A stretch of 64,000 nucleotides of DNA from assembly GCF_003073045.1 (NCBI RefSeq), contig NC_037602.1, forward strand, positions 8,356,464-8,420,463. The letters run 5' to 3'. How positions within the stretch are numbered: the first letter of the stretch is position 1; the number at the start of each line of letters is the position of its first letter. The position numbers were made by a program, and so were the translations under genes. This document shows, piece after piece, positions 12,438 through 22,846 of the stretch. The notes beneath the pieces are model-generated. The model made no database searches. It was not told where the DNA came from and saw only the letters and a list, made by a program, of their open reading frames with translations. This DNA comes from Pomacea canaliculata (lineage: Eukaryota; Mollusca; Gastropoda; Architaenioglossa; Ampullariidae).

Positions 12438-13739
12438 CAGAGGCGGCGTTAGGGGGTGGCAAGTGGGGCGGCCGCCCCAGGCCCCGCTCTGGAAGGGGCC
12501 CCGCGCTTCAGCCCCGATGTCATCTTTATGACTTATTGCCAGCTGTGCTAAACAAGTTGTGACCAAAAAATTGACGTTCAGTAAACACTTCTAAGTTCTA
12601 ATTAAGCAAATTATTGAACCCATGTCTTAACTTTAAACCCGGCAATAATAACAAGCAGTTTATTAAATCAAATCAAATGAAATCAGACTTTATTGTCTGT
12701 CGAGGAGACCCCAAGACAGAAATTGTTCTTTTGTTCACAAGGGCAGGCATACATACTCATACAGACATTTAAAGCACACATAATCACTACTATCTGTTCA
12801 TCACCTGCAGGCAAACAACATTACAAATTGTCATCTATGTCATCTATTGGCCTGTGACAGAAATCCCTGCATTTCATTAATTATTTAGATTGAGAGCTCG
12901 TCTTGTTTGTGCGAAAGAGAGCGCACATTCAACAAGGTGATGGCTGATAATGGATGTCAGCACCCTCCTCTCTTCAGAGTGTGTTGAATTCCTCCTGAGT
13001 CCTTGTCACTTTATTTAGGATGGTGATGGCTGCTGGCACTAAGGACCTCTGGTAGGCAGCTTTCCGTACACGTGGCACTTAATAGTGCCTGCCTGATGGC
13101 AACAGCTGGAAGTTGGGATGGAGAGGGTGGGCTAGGTCAGAAATGATGTTATGTGCCATCCTTCTGACTGCATGAAGGTACAAGTCACAAAGTGGCAGCT
13201 GTGCTTGACCAATAATTTTATGTGCCTGGTGGATGACTCTGGCCAGCCTTGCCTTGTCGTTGACTAGTAGGTGACCATACCAGGCAGCGATGTTGAATGA
13301 GAGGATGCTCTCAACAAGAGACCTGTACACAGTCTCCAGCACCCCAGAGCTGACATTGAAGCTGCAGAGTCTCCTCAGAAGGTACAGCCGTTGCTGGGCC
13401 TTTGTGTACACTTGGTTCACGTGATCACTAAAAGAGAGCCTCCCGTCGATCACTGTACCAAGGTACCTACACATCAGCCCTCTGCACCTTAAGTTGTCGT
13501 CACCATATTATTTCTCTTTAAGAAAAAACCGCTACTGTCACAAACGGTGGGAAAGGTTGCGAACAATTAAAACACTAAATTCGTGCGTTATTTCGCGAAA
13601 TTAATCCAGCCTATCTAACTGTATATAAATCATTGCTTCCGGCATCATATCAATAGGGATGTTGATACACGTACTCCGTTACCCCGACCCCGCGCGGATG
13701 GTCGGCCCCAGGCCCCGCGTAGTCCTAGCGCCGCCTCTG
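12438..13739. mobile_element. Non-autonomous hAT-type DNA transposon with a nested LINE fragment
   Basis: Terminal inverted repeats CAGAGGCGGCG at the left and CGCCGCCTCTG at the right, flanked by an 8-base target duplication ctgatagc (12430-12437 and 13740-13747), the length typical of hAT elements. The empty site is visible in the paralogous intron of F2 (tttttatctgatagctaaag near 30165-30177), which proves both the insertion and its edges. No transposase is seen. About 820 bases of the interior are a LINE fragment. Confidence 0.93.
12663..13480 (-). mobile_element. 5'-truncated LINE (non-LTR retrotransposon), 3' end of the reverse transcriptase ORF
   Basis: On the minus strand, 131 codons at 13474-13079 encode the C-terminal region of a LINE ORF2: YLGTVIDGRLSFSDHV, QQRLYLLRRLCSFNV, YRSLVESIL and the family signature LLPSGRHY. 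A TAA follows directly, after which the expected VPRVRKAAYQRSLVPAAI continues in the same frame, so the ORF has a nonsense change. The 3' end has an AATAAA-like 'caataaagtctg' and a TTTGA-rich tail at 12663-12680. The same 3' end is found in the insertion within lectin F9. It is nested in the hAT element. Jockey/L2-like by motif, not firmly classified. Confidence 0.85.
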
Positions 13740-14554
13740 CTGATAGCTAAAGGGAGATTTATCAGTAGTTGGAAAAAAAAATCTAAGAAATGTTTTGTAA
13801 GTTTTCATGATGTTTCTCTTTGTTTAAACGAATTTTTCCAGTCGGTGGGATCGGATGTTTACAAAGTTCTGCACAGGGGACATCTGCTGCAGCGAACTCA
13901 GTCACGACATGTAAGTCAGTAGGAATTGAACTGAATGCAACACACCTGAGAGAATTGAGAACTGCGTAATTAATATCTTAAAAGACAAACTTTTCTTAAT
14001 ACAAATATCAAAGTTCTTTATGAACGTTGGTTTAAGGAAATATCTCTCTCTCTCACACACACACAAGAGCGCTCTCCAGAAACCACATTTTCTGTAATTT
14101 AGAAGAACTCTGTCCCTGTGAGCAAGATGGTTTGGCCTTCGTGTTCGTGCATGATGCAAACCATTCTGATTCAGCTCTATGCAGAATATTAATTACTTTC
14201 AGACAAATATTTATTGGATAACTAAACCATATTCCAACATCATGTTTACTCGTAAAATTTTTTTTTTTCATTACAGGTGTTTATTCGCTTTTTATGGACA
14301 ACCCCCGAGCAGTCGGAAAAGTTTACAAATCGTTTGAAGCCGTTTCTGCCGCCAGATGCTCAGTGAAGTGTGCGCAGACCGACAACTGCTTCGCCTTCAA
14401 CTTCAAGACGTCACGTGACGCAGCCAACAACAGTGTGACGTGTGAGCTGCTGCTGGGGTTCAGTGCGTTCGTCCCTTTCGACGAGCTCAGAGTAATTCAA
14501 CAAAGTGGCTGGAAAGTGTTTGCTCTCAGGTGTCTGTAATATAAGTCTCGCGGT

Positions 14555-14745
14555 ACACGGACTTTTCGACGACGGACGTTTCGACGCCGGACGTTTTGTC
14601 GACCGGACGTTTCGACGCCGGACGTTTCGGAGCCGGACGTTTTGCCAACCGGACGTTTAGCCAACGTATGTTTCGTCGACGGAGGTTTCGGCGCGGGGCC
14701 CTCAGCCGACGGACGTTTTGTCGACGAATATTTCGGCATTTCACG
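14555..14745 (+). repeat. Minisatellite, ~15-16 bp unit (ggacgtttcgacgcc)
   Basis: About 12 imperfect units of ggacgttt followed by cgacgcc, tgtcgacc, agccaac or related ends. It is unusually GC- and CpG-rich for this window. It starts at the right edge of duplicated block 1, a few bases past the stop of F1, so it may sit at the duplication breakpoint. Arg-rich minus-strand open frames here are by-products. Confidence 0.85.
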
Positions 14746-14782
14746 CGAGACCTTTAGCCGAAGTCAAGTGTGTGACGCCCCT

Positions 14783-14893
14783 TAGCTCACACATTTCTCT
14801 CGCCATTGTATCAATGTATCAGTGAACTCTCTCGCACTATCCCTCCTCCTATGAACCATTAGCTCACACATTTCTCTCGCCATTGTATCAATG
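14783..14893 (+). repeat. 35-base direct repeat, two copies
   Basis: The stretch starting ttagctcacacatttctctc (14783) recurs almost exactly at 14860, 77 bases on, each ending 'attgtatcaatgt'. No coding content. Function unknown. Confidence 0.8.
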
Positions 14894-15035
14894 TGTGTCT
14901 CTGCCAGTTCTCACGTTCACCTTCCACCTGGACAATATTTCTGTTTGTCATCTGTCTCACGTTCCCTCGAGATAGTGCTTCATTCATTCATGTGTAGAGG
15001 GCTGGTAGTCCAGCGCTTGTTAGGTTTTGGCGGAA

Positions 15036-15217
15036 GTGCTGATGCACGCGAAAAAAGAGCTGATGCTGATGCATGAAAAAAAAGTGCTGATGCTGATGCA
15101 TGGAGAAAAAAGTGCTGATGCTGATGCATGGAGAAAAAAGTGCTGATGCTGATGCATGAAAAAAAAAAAGTGCTGATGCTGATGCATAGAAAAAAAAGTG
15201 CTGATGCATGCGATCGC
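15036..15217 (+). repeat. Minisatellite, ~27 bp unit (gctgatgctgatgcatg + A-run)
   Basis: About six units made of tgctgatgctgatgcatg followed by a purine run of 7-13 bases, mostly A. The last unit is shorter and leads into 'tgcgatcgcg'. Histidine-rich minus-strand frames are artefacts. Confidence 0.9.
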
Positions 15218-15247
15218 GAAGGATCGCAAAAAGTACCCGCCCGATAG

Positions 15248-15424
15248 GTATATAAGGGCAGAGCTGAGACGCAAGGACAGTAGAGAAAACTGAGAAGTGA
15301 AAGCTCGAGACAAGGGACGCAGCCGTGCCTTTCTGATTTGAGTGCTGGACTGTTGTGGTCACTGTTCGACTCCCCTCACCACGCACCACTTGGTTACACA
15401 TGTGCAAGATTCTGAGAAGTAAGT
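15248..15424 (+). promoter_or_regulatory. Promoter-like stretch: TATATAAG plus possible untranslated first exon
   Basis: A strong TATATAAGGGC box (15248-15258) is followed about 165 bases later by a consensus donor-like GAGAA|GTAAGTAAG. It lies about 430 bases upstream of the FLYWCH-MULE reading frames and may be that element's promoter; the exon assignment is a guess. It could also be part of an unrelated repeat. Confidence 0.35.
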
Positions 15425-15692
15425 AAGCATCTCTCTCTGTCTCTCTCTCTCTGTCTCTCTCTGAGAAGTAATTAAACGTTTAAAGCTTTCAGCTCGTTGT
15501 ACAATTCTACCACAAAACCAAAAATTATATAGATATGTGTATGTGGGCGCAGGTTCCCTCAATGTCTACTTTGGTTTTCACATGTCAACTCTACACTCCT
15601 GCCTCTGTGTCTGTATATGTCTGTCTGCTGGAGCATATTAGTAACATCACGTTAAACTTTGGAACTTATCTAGTGCATCTGGTGCATTTCAG

Positions 15693-16488
15693 ATGGAATT
15701 GACATTCACAAAGAGGAATAAGCGAAAGCTGTTGCACGAAGGCTACGCCTATGTCATGGACCGCACCAAAGCCGACAACGTCACAATTTTCTGGCGATGC
15801 GAAAACCGAGGACGCGATCTTTACTAACCTCAACGGCCAGAGAGGTCTCAACCCAGAGACCATCACAATACATTTTGAACGAGCCGCATTAAACAGCATC
15901 AGTGAACACTTCCCAACCACAGCCGTGCAAGGGTGTTTTTTTCACTTTGGCCAATGTCTTTGGAGAAACCTCCAGTCGCTTGGACTACAAGATTGGTACT
16001 TGGAGCCAGAGAACTCTCTTCTCATCAAGACCATCCAGGCCTTGGCTTTCGTGCCTCCTGACGACGTCATCGAGGCGTTTCAACAGCTCATGGATTCGCT
16101 GGATGCCGACACTGACGAGACGCTTTCAGACTTCCTCGCCTGCTTTGAAAGTACATGGCTGGGCTTTGTGCAGCGAGGACGCCATGTGGAACGTCTACAA
16201 TCGTGTGGGAGACAACCTGCCCAGAACTAATAACTCGGTCGAAGGCTGGCACCGTGCCTTTGATAAGCGAATGTCTGTCACGCACCCAACACTTGGCAGG
16301 CTTGTCAGCAAGTTATACGCAAGGAGCAGGCAAGCACCGAGCTTATGATGGAACAGCTTGCCATGGGCGTCAGGATGCGAACAAACAAGCAGTACCAAAA
16401 AGTCAACACACGACTGCAAGCGCTTGTTGCAAGGTACGCACAGGAGGATGTTTTAGACTTTCTCAAAGCTGTTGCGCATAATCTGTGA
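15693..16488 (+). mobile_element. Broken FLYWCH-MULE transposase (Mutator-like DNA transposon remnant)
   Basis: Frame 3 from ATG 15693 gives a FLYWCH-type zinc finger start (KRKLLHEGYAYVMDR, then FWRCENRGR). Frame 1 (15808-16188) gives the core MULE transposase: ERAALNSISEHFP, VQGCFFHFGQCLWRNLQ, ALAFVPPDDVIEAF. Frame 2 continues DAMWNVYNRV, LPRTNNSVEGWHRAF, and a last frame runs RKEQASTELMMEQLA to the stop near 16488. The zinc finger joins the transposase core far too early, so an internal piece is missing, and at least three frame changes break the ORF. AATAAA lies at 16536-16541. Similar direct repeats (gagaagtaagtaagc) lie at 15413 and 16579. It has no introns. Confidence 0.8.
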
Positions 16489-16610
16489 CAATCAAACTGA
16501 ACTGTCTGTGAAGTCTGTGTGTAAAATTTGTTTGAAATAAAGAATTGTTGTGTAATCTAGTAGTTACTTTCATTCTTTGAGAAGTAAGTAAGCTCTCTCT
16601 GAACACACAC

Positions 16611-16755
16611 ACACAAAAGCGCGCGCGTGTACATAAACATACACATAGACATACACATACACATACACATAAACATACGCATACGCATACGCATACGCAT
16701 ACACATAAACATACACATAAACATACACATACACATACACATACACATACACTTA
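16611..16755 (+). repeat. (ACATAC)n hexanucleotide microsatellite with ACGCAT variant
   Basis: Imperfect hexamer array next to the duplicated spacer at 16754. The sister copy at 47572-47783 is longer and purer, so the array changed length after duplication. Confidence 0.9.
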
Positions 16756-17383
16756 GTAGGTCCATGTTGTCCTCTTGTAGCCTGTTGCAACATTTTGCTG
16801 TCATCGTTCGCCTCCCCTTTTGTCATCAGTAATATCCAGTACACGTATATTATTTAATTGTGTATACTCTTCCTAAAAATAGTTCACTAACTAGCGTCTA
16901 TGACCTGGTTTGTCAGTTTGATAAATGTTTTCGCATTAAATCTTTTCCTATTCACTTATTAGGGTGATCGCTATAATTTAAACTGAAAGCTGAATAACTG
17001 TCATTTGTAGATGCCATTGCGCACACATCAGAATAAATTTATATTTAAGTTTTTTTTTAATCCACAAAGCTTACAAGATAAACTTGAGAGAATCTGAAGA
17101 TGGATGTTAAAGATGCCATGAAGTCCGGGGCTAAACTCGGTGGTCGCCTGCTCCCGGCGAGACTTCCCTCCCTTGCACTGGTCTCGCTGGTGTTACATGT
17201 CTTCTCGGTAGCGTCCCCTTCATACTTATTATTAAAGTGTAAAAGTGTCGGTTAGCCTTGTTTACTATACACACGAAGTAAAACGCAATAAACAAGTTTT
17301 TGCTTTTTACCAAATAATGAAATGCATCAGGTGTAAGACCCTACAAGTGAGAGACACCCTAACATACAGACCATTCGCGACAA
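16754..17383 (+). repeat. Duplicated spacer copy R-A
   Basis: About 630 bases closely matching 47782-48421, from tagtaggtccatgttgtcct to cattcgcgacaa. No coding content. A weaker copy of its core (cttgcactgctttcactggc) lies downstream of lectin F7 near 55845-55920, so it appears to derive from lectin 3' flank. Confidence 0.88.
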
Positions 17384-17575
17384 CTACTCTCTCCTGCAGA
17401 CTGCAGACGAAGAGCAAAGGTTACAAGTAAATAGAGCGCTTAGTGCTGCTAGAAGTCTAGTGGACTATTTTGTGCACATCACAGCCAGTTTACACACGTC
17501 CTGATGCTACTTTCTTGTATTACCCATCTGTCGCCCTCGGAGAAAGTTGTGTCGTCTGCACACACCACAGTGTAC

Positions 17576-17604
17576 GTCACGTGACCACTTTTCAACGCTA
17601 TAAG
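17576..17604 (+). promoter_or_regulatory. GTCACGTGAC E-box and TATAAG box of dehydrogenase A2
   Basis: GTCACGTGAC at 17576-17585 begins 94 bases before the ATG at 17670; TATAAG follows at 17599-17604. The spacing between E-box and TATA-like box is the same in B2. Confidence 0.65.
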
Positions 17605-17669
17605 CAGCAAACAGTTCGTTAATACAGTGTGTAAGTCGGTCACGCAACACAAGTTTATTCTACATCAGC

Positions 17670-19181
17670 ATGGAGATCGCCGGCAAAGGAGTCTTTCTCA
17701 CTGGAGGTGCCAGGGGCATCGGCAGAAAACTCATAGAAGCTCTGCTTGCTAAAGGGGCGAAGGTAAGTAATGTCTGCATTTCTCATTTGGGTAGGAAACT
17801 TGTTAGTAAACAGGTGATTAAAAAAATGTTCAAACTATTGACAACGCCCCAGACAGGTTAGTCTACCGTTATAAAGGTCAAAGTACTAATGTGAATTATA
17901 TTAACCTAGGTTCAGTTACTACGGGTATCGTGATGTAGGTAGGTGCATATTTCTAGAATGAAACAGATTGTGTGGAATAGTATCTTGCACTGAGCTTTAC
18001 CCAATCATCATAAACAAATTTGCATGCACTAGTCCTTTAATGTTTAACCAAGATATCAACGATATTAACATTTTACTAGTCATCTAGACATGAGGCTTTC
18101 CGTGCAGATAGTAAAAGTAGAGGGAAGGATTCAGCCATTATCACCTTAAAGCTATGGATACCCTAGCTATCTTTTTAGCTTGATTACTGATGTACCTTTC
18201 TGTATGCCATAATAAATATTCATTTACAGGTGAAGACATGGACACACGCATAAATATATAGCTCTAAGATAGAATATCTTATTGCTTTACTCGTGCATCT
18301 TTGCCCCATGTCTAGTCCTGTCCGTACAATCATACTTGTGGTACCCGACCTACAGTAAAGGAAAATAGTCAACAGTGTAGTCGTTGGGAAATGTTTACCT
18401 CATCTCAGTTTGAGCATCCAAGCTGTTCACAGACACAACATCTCCAAACATACCTACCTGGTGTAATCAATAGGTGTACAATGTGTTCTCTTCATATAAC
18501 TCATTGCAGGTCTTCTTTTGTGACATCAACGAGTCAGTAGGTCGAGAGACGGAGTCAGAGCTGAGGAAACAGTATGGCGACGACAGGGTCATCTTTCAGC
18601 AGTGTGACGTCACTAACGCTGACCAGTTCAAAGGTTAGGTTAGTTTGTAAAGGATCTGAGTGCTCAGTGTTGACTTTGTCAACGGTGCTATCCATATGTT
18701 GTTTTGTGCGAAGGAGGGAGTCTGTGTGTGTGTGTCAGCGCGTGCTTTTCAGAAATTTCCGACTACATCTCTGATGTTTGTTGAAAAATGTTTTGGGGTA
18801 TAAAGTGTAATTAGGATTTTGAGATAAACGATGTAGCATGCGAACATTAAGCTGATAAGTCTACAGTTGCCTCTCTTGTTTCTCCACGAAGATATAACAT
18901 TTTCGCCCCCACATTTATAAATAATTTTCTTAACAGGTAACTGTAGGTCAGAAGATACATTTAGATTATTTTATAGTGGCCGGAATCTCTTATGAATGTT
19001 TCTTTTTCCCACTATAAATCAGAATGTGCTTAGTGTGATATCCTGGCCTTCTGCTTGCAGCTACATTTGATATGGCCGTCTCCAAGTTCGGGGCTGTGGA
19101 TGTCTGCTGCAACAATGCAGGCATCATGGACGAGAGTGTGCCGGAGAAGATGATTGCCATCAACACTGTAGGTTCCATTTC

Positions 19182-19213
<32 letters not shown>

Positions 19214-21291
19214 CTTAATAAAACAACTTTGCCTTTATTTATTTTCAATTTATAATATATTACTGTAAGGTTGGAGAAGTCTTGAAAAAAGTAATCCAAG
19301 AATAGCTCACAAAGCATTTTCAACTTTTCCATGAAGGATAAAGAACAATATTCTCAGACATCTCCTCTACCATTTTTCTCTCCCTTTCTTTCTGTCTCCC
19401 TTGCTAAATTCAACTTATAACATGGCATGACAGACATGATGTACCATCTACAGACTGCTCAGATTCGAGGAAGTCAGTTGGCCCTGGAACACATGAGACG
19501 TGACCGCGGTGGTCGTGGTGGTGTCATTGTCAGCACTGTGTCGGTGGCAGGTACGTCATCTAAAGACCGTTACACACGGTTGGTGTAGTAGCTAAAGTAT
19601 GTCTCACATCGGATTATTGTAGCTAAAGAATGTCTTACAGGGCATGCATGATGGGAGAAGTCAGAATTACATGGCAGCGATGACTAAACAATGTCTTTCA
19701 TGGCAGTATGACATAATACGCTTGTTCTACGCGGGTCGACACAGCTGGGTTGATGGCAGCTGTGCAGCTGTGTGCACGTTGTAGCGTTCTGCTGATTCTT
19801 AGATCAATAAGTTGCATATTACTGATATTTAAAATGCAGCCGCGTATTGACTGTTGAAAATGTAAACCTCTTTCAAAAGAAAAAGAAAAATTAATGACAA
19901 GCGAGCAATGCAACACTAACAGGCTGAACACTGCTGCTTACATTAAATCATTTAACTCATCAAGCTTTGCATTTTTTCCAGGCCTAGTAAGCTCTTACAA
20001 CATCCCAGTCTACGTTGCCAGCAAACATGCAATGATTGGTTACATGCAAAGCATGGCGGTAAGTTTTCACACTCTGACTGCTAAAACTGCTGAAAACTTT
20101 TGAGCTATTAGTTGCAAATTTTTTTTCAGATGTAACACGTGGACCGAAGACGTAGCCCACTCGACTATCACAGTTAGTGACAGGTTATACTACATTCACA
20201 TGAGCGTGGATTTGAAAATTGACCATTCATCCAACGATCTGACCACAAAGCTGAAATGGGTTTTGAAAGTAGACGGAAGTCTTAATACTGTTTAAAGGGC
20301 GTGTTTTATGTTGCCCTATCTAAAGTCTGTTGTCCAGAAAAGTGATACAGTAGACACACAATCAACCCTGGGGAAGGTAAAGCAGCGAGGGAGAGCAGAT
20401 GGGTACCGCTCTCACATAAAACTAACCCCGAAAAAATTAGCCCCTCTGTCACTGTAGTTACTTTCGGACGAGACTTAATAAATAAATATAATATTCAACA
20501 GCTTTAATCTCACAAAATTAGTAACCTGTTTCACATAGATACATTAAAACACATTTAAACCAGAATTTTATCTTAGAGATGAAATTCTTTTATTACAGTC
20601 ACTTCTGCAGAAAGTTCTCTTTGAAGCCTCCACTATCAGGTTTGGAGCTCCAACTAGGAAAAAAACAAAGAAAGTACGAAACAGTCAAAACAGTTTTTTC
20701 CCAGTAGCTATCCCATCCAACGACCGGTTCATTTTGGTCCATCTTGACATTTCTTCACTGTAAACTCTCTGGGTAATCGCCTATTTGTTTTGTGTGACAC
20801 TTATAAAACATGATTGTTTTTTATCACAGATAAGTGTTCACCAGAAAGAGCAGGGTGTCCGATGGTGTTGCCTGTGTCCCTCGGGTGTCAACACAGACCT
20901 CATGGCGCTGAAAGAAGGACAAGCGATTGAAAAAGATATATTTCTGGCCATAGTTGATGCTTTCGGATGGCTTGAGTAAGTAGATACAGCCAGAAACAGT
21001 ACTTTGAGTGAAGTCCTATTGTTTACTGCTCAATTCAGCTCTAGACTGTCACGTGTTTATATTATTGCTCCATCTGTTTACAGACCGGAAGATGTGGCTG
21101 GAGCCTTCATACGGCTTCTCCAGGATGAAAACAACAACGGCGCCATTATGGAAGTGTCTCAAAAGTTCAAGGATGGGCGATATCGAAAGAGAATGCTTGT
21201 GGATGAGGATGGCATTTCTGACCCAGTCCCTGTCGACAAAGCTTTGATTCTTGAAGAATTGGTTGCTGCCAAACTCGGCAAAGCCCCTTAA
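17670..21291 (+). CDS. 15-hydroxyprostaglandin dehydrogenase-like SDR, copy A2 (7 exons, 283 aa)
   Basis: Second copy of the NAD-dependent prostaglandin dehydrogenase family. Exons: 17670-17762, 18510-18633, 19061-19167, 19454-19550, 19982-20058, 20830-20975, 21084-21291; exon lengths are identical to A1 (93, 124, 107, 97, 77, 146, 208). TGGARGIG, D36, N107, S138, Y151 and K155 are all present, with VYVASKHA around the catalytic tyrosine where A1 has VYVATKHA. Differences from A1 are few and mostly conservative (for example GWLE for GLLE before the last intron), and introns also align, so A1 and A2 are recent block duplicates. Intron 1 is about 500 bases shorter than in A1. Function should be as for A1. 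Confidence 0.93.
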
Positions 21292-22752
21292 GTCTACAAC
21301 GAATAAAAAAAAAAAAAAATTCTGTGATCTTGGTTCCGCTTAATGTCGAAGTAAATGTTGAACTGTAATGTTCCAAATTATTCAAATACCCATTGGGGTA
21401 ACTTAGTCAATGTTAGTAATTAAGATGAAAAAATCTTTTAAATGAATTTTATATTATTTTGTTAGTAAAATTCTTTATTTTATAAATGTATTACTTTTAT
21501 AAGATTGCCCGTGTTTTAAATGGTAAAGTTCGCAATATCCTATAGAAAGAATGCAATATTTCCGTTTGTTGTGTTTTAATTTGTCCAGTCCAGGAGATCT
21601 TTAGTTCAAAGTGTTGTCTTGCTACAGACAGGCGACTGTCATTTTCACCGTTGAAGACATGAAGATTATAAGTTTAGACTATTATGGTTTAGTCGCTGCT
21701 TTGTCGGTTTGTCTGCAATCATATCTTTCACCACTGGTCTCTCTTTTCCTTTGGTCTCCGTGTCTGTGGGTCTGTCCGTCTGCCCTTCTCTCTATGATTT
21801 CGTAGTGAATGTGCTCTCCAAATGTACTGCTCAAAATACGATCAATTCGAACTTTGCTAAGTGATTAGCAAATAAGCACAACAAGTGAATAATGACATGT
21901 ATGTTTCATAGAAAGTAGTCCCTTTGATCGTCATAGACGTCAGACTAAGATTTTGGATTTGTAATATGTTTACTTCAGATGTACTATACCTCGACCTCAC
22001 AATAAAAGAAGGGAGAGCCGTCTTTTTTTCTGTTATATATTTGTTTTAGATGGTTGACGGATTGATTCTCTCTCTCAACACACACAGAGGAAAAAAAAAT
22101 AAAGAGAGAAATTCAGAAAAAAATTAAGGTACATGGTCTCAATAATGAGAGACGAGAGAAAGAGTGGGATGAGACGGAGAGAAAGAGAGTAAACGAGAGA
22201 GAGATTCTTGTTGTTTAAATGAGCTCTAGTCCACGTCTTAAATAACCTTTACCTGCACAGATAGAAAAACATAAATTTTCACGAAGAACACACATATGGA
22301 ACCAATGGAGACAATACTCAAATCACTGGTTTTATAGACAACGCTCTCCTAACTCTCAGCAGACGACATTTTCTTCCACTCTCCAATTCAGTCACGTGTC
22401 ATTCTCACTGACCCTCACCTGTACTTTCTTCGTCCTTTGGCACTGGGTTCGTGTGCGTGCAGGGAGATTGCCTAAAGTGCACTACACTTGGCGATATCGG
22501 TGGTTTTCAGTGGAAGAAAGTAAGTTTCCTAAATTCATAATACACTACTCATGCAGCACAATATAATGTCCTTCGCCTTGTCACCATCTGTCACTTTCGA
22601 GCACTTTCTATCACCGACATAAAAAATAAAAAAAAGAAAGAAAGAACCACTGCACACGACAAGAGAACGTTATGACCTAGGTCAAGTCAACCTTTCAAAA
22701 GAGTAATTAGTTCTTCTGTGCACACTGCTGTCAGTTCAAAAACACTGTACAC
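21292..22752 (+). other. Spacer between dehydrogenases A2 and B2
   Basis: Contains the A2 3' flank (as after A1) up to about 22219, then a 5' flank resembling 3430-3650 near 22330-22480. No exon is seen. AATAAA-containing A-rich sequence follows the A2 stop at 21301. Confidence 0.65.
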
Positions 22753-22780
22753 GTCACGTGACCACTTTTCAACGATATAA
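22753..22780 (+). promoter_or_regulatory. GTCACGTGAC E-box and TATAA box of dehydrogenase B2
   Basis: GTCACGTGAC at 22753-22762, 94 bases before ATG 22847, with TATAA at 22776-22780. B2 has diverged more than A1/A2 yet keeps this pair at the same spacing, which argues for function. Confidence 0.65.
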
Positions 22781-22846
22781 GCAGCCAACAGTTTGTTAAT
22801 ACTGTGTGTAAGTCGGTCACACAACACAGTTTTATTCTACATCAGC

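Larger units (their letters stand above)
12073..14539 (+). pseudogene. F-type lectin/PAN gene F1, 5'-truncated
   Basis: Three exons remain: 12073-12294 (second half of the F-type lectin domain, SRLRNFQVRVSLTNPV to EFRVFADKA), 13842-13910 (linker, VGGIGCLQSSAQ) and 14277-14539 (PAN domain ending KVFALRCL). All splice sites and frames agree with the intact paralogs. No signal-peptide exon or first lectin exon lies upstream; that sequence was lost in the inversion/deletion at 11512-11846. The intron between the first two surviving exons contains a 1.3 kb hAT element. The remaining exons show no stops, so the loss is recent or the piece is spliced to a new 5' exon. Closest paralog is F2. Confidence 0.85.
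4704..14554 (+). repeat. Duplicated block 1 (dehydrogenase - dehydrogenase remnant - lectin)
   Basis: From about 4704 (ctgcagacgaagagc) to about 14554 (taatataagtctcgc) the sequence, introns included, runs parallel to 17398-30985. Unit order is the same in both: dehydrogenase A, dehydrogenase B, lectin. Block 1 is shorter because dehydrogenase B and the lectin's first two exons are largely gone, although it has gained a hAT element. Edges were placed by eye and may be off by tens of bases. Confidence 0.8.

Noticed and set aside
14497-15407. Arg-rich and His-rich minus-strand frames; also considered as a CRISPR-like repeat array
   Set aside because: They are minisatellites with contiguous units and no spacers, in a eukaryotic setting.
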